Source: Sphaerothrix gracilis (GTDB taxonomy: Bacteria > Cyanobacteriota > Cyanobacteriia > Phormidesmidales > Phormidesmidaceae). From it: a DNA stretch of 64,000 nucleotides. Below are positions 60,672 to 64,000 of this stretch, one piece after another. Within the stretch, counting starts at the first letter, position 1. Every line of letters starts with the position of its first letter. The position numbers and the translations under genes are program-made. Under the pieces are notes generated by a model. It saw only the letters and a program-made list of their open reading frames with translations, ran no database searches and had not been told where the DNA came from. The stretch spans positions 44,380-108,379 of the forward strand of contig NZ_JASATW010000019.1 in NCBI RefSeq assembly GCF_030405905.1. The letters are read 5' to 3'.

Positions 60672-62594
60672 TTACCAGCGCCAGCTCAGCCCCTGCTGCC
60701 GTAGATGCTGCTGTAGTTCTGGCAGGTATCCTGCTTCTGTGATCTCAGCAGGCGTTGGCGCTGCATCCGTCTGGGTTACCAGCCAACCTGCCGTGGCTCC
60801 GGCGGCTGCGCCCACGCTCCACTCGCTGTAGTGAATCCGCGTCACCGCGTTGACAATGTGGGTCACAGCGATCGCCTTGCCGCCCAGCAGCACATTATCA
60901 ATACCCTGGGGAATCAAAGCCTCTAGGGGAATCAGCGCCGGACGCACCACAAACTCGCGAGCCGGAGCCGCCGTCGCTTCCCCGGATGGCTCCCAGTTGC
61001 GATAGCGGCAGCCGTGAATATCAATGTCATAATGGGCGAGGGCAACGGCTGAAGCGCTGAAGTCTCGGCCTCCGGCTTGGTCTTTGCGCAAGTCGGCTTC
61101 GCGCAGCATGAACTCTGACTGCCCGTACGCTTCCCGGCCCAGGATGCGGCGGCCTTCGCGGATATAGGGGGTCATGCTGAGGCCAGACTGAGTACCCATT
61201 GGCGCGGCAGCTCCAGCCATGTATGCCAGGGGAAAGTCTTCGGTGGCCTGCGTTTCCAGCAGCCACTTAGCAAACAGCAAAGCCCGGTCTTCTGCATGTT
61301 TGAGCGAGAGGGTTGAGAGTCCGCCCAGCCAGTTTTGCCGCTGACCGGAAGCGGCTAGCTCAGCCTCGGTCAAAATCAGCGGCGGGTTCATCCAGTTCCA
61401 GTCGTTGCCCCGGTTCCAGTTGATCATGGTGATGTCGCCGGGGGCAGGCGAGGTGGTGTAGGGGTTGTTGCGGGTAGTGCTGACGATGCGGCGATAGTGG
61501 AAAAGGCTGCGTCCGGCAAAGACGGGAAAGCCCTCTAGCTCAAAGTTGGCAATATGTTCTTTCGCCGGGTAGGTAGACTCCACCTGACTCAGCCAGGCTA
61601 GGCTTTCGCCGTCGTCTTCATGGAGGGCGATCGCGAAAGGATAGGTAATCGCCTGGGTGCACTGGGGATTATCGCGATCGCTGCCGTTGATTTCCCCGGT
61701 CGTCGTTTTCGCCTCTGATCCCAGCCGATGGGGAATCCCGGCCCAGCCCACCAGTTCCCCCGTGTCGGTGGCGTCAATCACCAGCAGCGTTTCTCCCGGC
61801 GGCGGCTCCAGTCGTACCGCCACTTTGTCAAAGGTGTCGCTAGGCGACCAGCTATACCAGTCACTAATTTCCTGAGACAGACGACCTGAAGGCACATAGT
61901 CTGCCCGCCGGGGACGGCGCTGGACGGCGTAGACGGCGGTAATCGTGTCTCCAGCGGCGTCAAATTCGGCCCCTTTGAAGGCGGTGGAGGTACTCCAAAG
62001 GCTGGTGGGAGCAGACTGGGCGGCGCTTTGCAACAGCTCGGCTGAGGCGGTAGCCCCTGCTACTGGCGGAAAACAGAGCGTCCCTACCCAGCAGGCATTG
62101 ATCTCAGTCACGGGCACCGGACTTTCGACGGGTACCCAATCCGGCAGCATCACCTGCTGCTGGGCGATCCGCTGGCGAAAGTCGGCCCAGCTAGGGGAAT
62201 AGTTCTGGCGATCACGCATTTGCAACGACTCATCCAAAGCCGAAACTCCCTGACTGCTGACCTGCCCCCCCAGCCAAGGGGTGAGTTCGATCAGGCAGGT
62301 AGTCGCCCCAGACTGCATCGCCTGCGCCGCCGCCGCCACGCCGCCCAATGAACCGCCGATCACCACCACCTGACACTGCCAAACCGCCTGGGGTGACGGT
62401 AGCGGATCGAGCTGGGGCCGCCCGTTGAACTGGCGGGGCTGGGGGAGCTGACCTAGAGCGCTGCTGAGCGCGATCGGCGTGGTGCCAGAAAAGGCGCGGG
62501 GCTGACAGGCCGAGAGCAGCAGGGCAGCGCCTAGACCCAGGTAGCTGAGCCACTGCCGCCAAGCCGGTGAGCATATGGGTTGCGATCGCGCCAT
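60672..62594 (-). CDS. FAD-dependent oxidoreductase lipoprotein
   Basis: A 640-residue protein with a lipoprotein signal ending in LLLSACQ (lipobox, Cys near 30). The FAD motif follows as CQVVVIGGSLGGVAAAAQAMQSGATTCLIE. Further FAD-related segments are ETLLVIDATDTGELVGWAG and a C-terminal GIDNVLLGGKAIAVTHIVNAVTRIH. It fits the FAD-dependent oxidoreductase family (the C-terminal 'xanthan lyase-like' type). It should be anchored in the outer or plasma membrane. The natural substrate is unknown. It is convergent with the immunity-like gene, with 119 bases between stops. Confidence 0.85.
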   Translation of the reverse strand: MARSQPICSPAWRQWLSYLGLGAALLLSACQPRAFSGTTPIALSSALGQLPQPRQFNGRPQLDPLPSPQAVWQCQVVVIGGSLGGVAAAAQAMQSGATTCLIELTPWLGGQVSSQGVSALDESLQMRDRQNYSPSWADFRQRIAQQQVMLPDWVPVESPVPVTEINACWVGTLCFPPVAGATASAELLQSAAQSAPTSLWSTSTAFKGAEFDAAGDTITAVYAVQRRPRRADYVPSGRLSQEISDWYSWSPSDTFDKVAVRLEPPPGETLLVIDATDTGELVGWAGIPHRLGSEAKTTTGEINGSDRDNPQCTQAITYPFAIALHEDDGESLAWLSQVESTYPAKEHIANFELEGFPVFAGRSLFHYRRIVSTTRNNPYTTSPAPGDITMINWNRGNDWNWMNPPLILTEAELAASGQRQNWLGGLSTLSLKHAEDRALLFAKWLLETQATEDFPLAYMAGAAAPMGTQSGLSMTPYIREGRRILGREAYGQSEFMLREADLRKDQAGGRDFSASAVALAHYDIDIHGCRYRNWEPSGEATAAPAREFVVRPALIPLEALIPQGIDNVLLGGKAIAVTHIVNAVTRIHYSEWSVGAAAGATAGWLVTQTDAAPTPAEITEAGYLPELQQHLRQQGLSWRW

Positions 62595-62683
62595 TGGCTA
62601 TCTCCCGTTTGCAATTTAGAGCTGTACCTTAGCATTTCGCTTGGGTCTGCGTCGTGGGGTTGAGAGGCGTAGACCCCTCCTAG

Positions 62684-62704
62684 CCTCCCCTTGCCAAGGG
62701 GAGG
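62684..62704. repeat. Short palindrome CCTCCCCTTG / CAAGGGGAGG
   Basis: A 21-base palindrome of two 10-base arms around one C. It is flanked by two similar segments (GTGGGGTTGAG at 62655 and GTGGGGTTGAG at 62718). Sequences of this type occur in many cyanobacterial intergenic regions. It lies between two same-strand genes and may be a dispersed repeat rather than a terminator; no T-tract follows. Confidence 0.55.
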
Positions 62705-62731
62705 TGCCGTAGGCGGTGGGGTTGAGGCGCT

Positions 62732-63001
62732 CTATTCCAGGCGAACTAGTTTAACCAGCAGGCTCATGGCGTGGCCGGGGTCGGGGGTGAGGATGATGCG
62801 ATCGCCGGGAATTTGCAGGGTGTTTGTCCAGCGGATGACCTCGGCGTAGCCAAGGGCTTGCAGATGTTTTTTGGTGCGCTCGACCAGCGGCGGCTGGCCG
62901 ATGAGGATATGGCGAATGGGCTGGTAGTCGTTGTCGCGAGTAGGTTCGCTGACGGGTAGGGCGATCGCGGTGGGGCGATCGCTGCTGTGCTCTTGAAACA
63001 T
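62732..63001 (-). CDS. Small hypothetical cyanobacterial protein
   Basis: An 89-residue frame: a polar N-terminus followed by QPIRHILIGQPPLVERTKKHLQALGYAEVIRWTNTLQIPGDRIILTPDPGHAMSLLVKLVRLE. The even helix/strand pattern and clear coding look suggest a real alpha-beta protein. I do not recognise the family. The start ATG 63001 follows CAGGAGAAATCCCC. About 360 bases upstream on the same strand is a consensus promoter with a structured RNA that may be its leader. Confidence 0.6.
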   Translation of the reverse strand: MFQEHSSDRPTAIALPVSEPTRDNDYQPIRHILIGQPPLVERTKKHLQALGYAEVIRWTNTLQIPGDRIILTPDPGHAMSLLVKLVRLE

Positions 63002-63162
63002 GGGGATTTCTCCTGTGTGGGTTTGAGTCTGAGGAGAGAGAGGTAAAGGACGAAGGATGAAGGCAGAATGATGAAGTCAAGGGCGTTTTGCACCATTTCC
63101 TCCACCGTTAAAACTTCTGCCTTCTGCCCTTCGTCTTCTGCCTTTTCACGCTCCTCAGTTCC

Positions 63163-63359
63163 CAAAAACCTAGCCACCCCGACAAATTGCAGCGCAAATC
63201 GAGGTGGCTAAGGGATACAATCCCAAAAGCCGCCAGACTGCTCGGTACAGTTTGGGGGTTAGCTTCCTAGACGGTGTTACCAGCACCTCTAGGGAGCGCT
63301 AAGTTTTTGAGTCTGTGCGTATGTGAACGGCTGTAACGGGATTAAGCGCAACAGCTTAA
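63163..63359 (-). ncRNA. Candidate structured RNA or leader, about 200 nt
   Basis: Read on the minus strand, three hairpins follow the predicted start. The first is TTAAGC/GCTTAA (63342-63359). The second is a long stem at 63259-63302 (TTAGC..TCCCTAGA against TCTAGGAAGCTAA) with an inner GGTGCTGGTAACACC hairpin. The third is GCCACC/GGTGGC at 63171-63210, followed by five T on the minus strand (63164-63168), a likely terminator. No open frame covers it. The RNA ends about 160 bases before the small gene at 63001, so it is either a stand-alone small RNA or a leader ending in an attenuator. I do not recognise a known riboswitch or 6S-like fold. Confidence 0.5.
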
Positions 63360-63365
63360 TGGGTG

Positions 63366-63394
63366 AGTGTAGGACATTGCGCGATCGGCGTCAA
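63366..63394 (-). promoter_or_regulatory. Promoter of the structured RNA candidate
   Basis: On the minus strand a -35 box TTGACG (63394-63389) and a -10 box TACACT (63371-63366) are separated by 17 bases. Transcription would begin near 63359, at the base of the first hairpin. Confidence 0.65.
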
Positions 63395-63409
63395 GCGGGG
63401 AGTGCGATT

Positions 63410-63631
63410 GTTTTTGGAGCGTGAGCTACTGCTGTATCTCAGAAAATAGATATTGGTAATTTCTAATGCAACAATCTAATCATTCAAATCTGACGCTAAA
63501 TATATAATTAGTCTAATTTACGATGCAAGCAGCAATTTTTTACTCAAAACGTCTATTGGCTTGTAATTCCTTATAAAGAAAAAGAAGAAATTGACCACCT
63601 ACTCTTTAAAAGTGGCTACAATTAGTTAGAA
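63410..63631. other. AT-rich intergenic region with an IS630-end remnant
   Basis: About 220 bases of low GC. The 14 bases TAAAAGTGGCTACA at 63607-63620 are identical to the right inner end of the IS630 element at 20169-20182, so a decayed copy of that element may once have ended here. No HIP1 site occurs from 63400 to the window end. The promoter of the gene at 63632 should lie here. Confidence 0.45.
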
Positions 63632-64000
63632 ATGCATTTAAAACTAAAGCAAATGCCTGATTTGTCAAGCACTGATAAATTAAAACTTGAAAAGCTATTA
63701 GAGATGGAAGGCGGCTATGTTCTTGATTTTTCAAATAGAACTTTTCAGGAATTCATAATTGAAAATTCAGGGATTGATATATATAATGCCAAATATGAAT
63801 ACAATAGTGGTTCTAAAGCTAATCGATTAAGAGCTTTCTGGGATAAAGAGCATAACTACACTGTTGGAAAATTAATTGTTAGTTTGTTGGAATATTGGAA
63901 AGCAAAAAAAATAATAAACGGCATAGAAATTACATTAGCAGAAAAAGATTTGTTTGACGAATGCTGCAAAATAGCAGAACGTCTTATAAAAGATAAAATT
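63632..64000 (+). CDS. N-terminal part of an AbiJ-like (abortive infection) protein, cut by the window edge
   Basis: The open frame from ATG 63632 runs off the right edge after 123 codons. The protein shows GGYVLDFSNRTFQEFIIENSGIDIYNAKYEY, SKANRLRAFWDKEHNYTVGKLIVSLLEYW and a helical continuation. The 'SNRTFxEF.. GIDIYxxKY.. SKANRLRAFW' pattern resembles the N-terminal domains of AbiJ-type abortive-infection proteins (AbiJ-NTD group); this is from memory. The codon use is AT-rich, unlike the rest of the window, which fits horizontal transfer. The C-terminal effector domain is outside the window. Confidence 0.5.
   Translation, partial: MHLKLKQMPDLSSTDKLKLEKLLEMEGGYVLDFSNRTFQEFIIENSGIDIYNAKYEYNSGSKANRLRAFWDKEHNYTVGKLIVSLLEYWKAKKIINGIEITLAEKDLFDECCKIAERLIKDKI

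Noticed and set aside
62684..62704. Palindrome as a Rho-independent terminator of the gene at 62732
   Set aside because: No T-run follows on either strand, so it is listed as a repeat rather than a terminator.
62751..63177. Arg/Ser-rich minus-strand ORFs covering the small gene at 62732-63001
   Set aside because: Low-complexity composition and overlap with the better frame at 62732-63001.
63163..63359. Cobalamin, TPP or SAM riboswitch, or 6S RNA
   Set aside because: None of the conserved core motifs of these classes was found, and the three hairpins are in series rather than one rod as in 6S RNA.

Overview
The window is chromosomal DNA of a cyanobacterium. The HIP1 palindrome GCGATCGC occurs throughout. 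Markers include VIPP1, a Psb35-like photosystem II small protein, a CGLD27/Ycf36 protein, a CAAD/CURT1-like thylakoid protein, group 2 sigma factors and Rcp1-type response regulators. A non-heterocystous filamentous (Leptolyngbya-like) cyanobacterium is plausible, but the genus cannot be fixed from this sequence.

Layout. 1-5.0 kb: four minus-strand two-component genes (partial hybrid kinase, REC-kinase, Rcp1-like regulator, PAS-kinase). 5.6-9.3 kb: DUF2294 protein, NarL-type regulator, Psb35-like protein, group 2 sigma factor, stress protein. 10-16 kb: YqeK-RsfS-CGLD27-asparaginase, initiator tRNA, aminotransferase, thioredoxin, VIPP1. 16.5-20.6 kb: small regulator, tRNA-Glu and a decayed CRISPR-Cas locus. 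That locus holds a two-spacer array whose distal repeat is merged with the tRNA-Glu terminator, an in-frame S23/Cas2 chimera, an orphan cas6 and a WYL gene split by an IS630 element. 20.6-28.8 kb: RdgB, SLH protein, PRC-barrel/DUF2382 protein, GH116 glycosidase, CAAD protein. 29-42.6 kb: housekeeping genes (HflX, ThiL, MurD, GlyS), a REC-adenylate cyclase, SDR, CPBP protease, Ser/Thr kinase, and a DUF433 antitoxin-like gene with a broken DUF5615 partner. 42.7-54 kb: a palindromic repeat, transketolase, an ATPase-like/MscS pair, radical SAM enzyme, tandem cyclase, class II amidotransferase, D27-like protein, TPR protein, glycosyltransferase.

54.4-60.6 kb holds the most unusual content: a 1907-residue modular protein. 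It has an eCIS-core (DUF4157-like) N-terminal motif, about eight annexin-like repeats, a hydrophobic glycine/alanine-rich segment, a nucleotidyltransferase-like G-S-D-x-D motif and a C-terminal domain with an HELAE motif. A 137-residue HEAT-like protein follows after 13 bp. Together they look like an orphan effector and its immunity gene.

The right edge has an FAD oxidoreductase, a small conserved-type ORF, a promoter-driven structured RNA candidate, a probable IS630 end remnant, and the start of an AT-rich gene resembling abortive-infection (AbiJ-type) N-terminal domains. The edge is probably an accessory or defence region.
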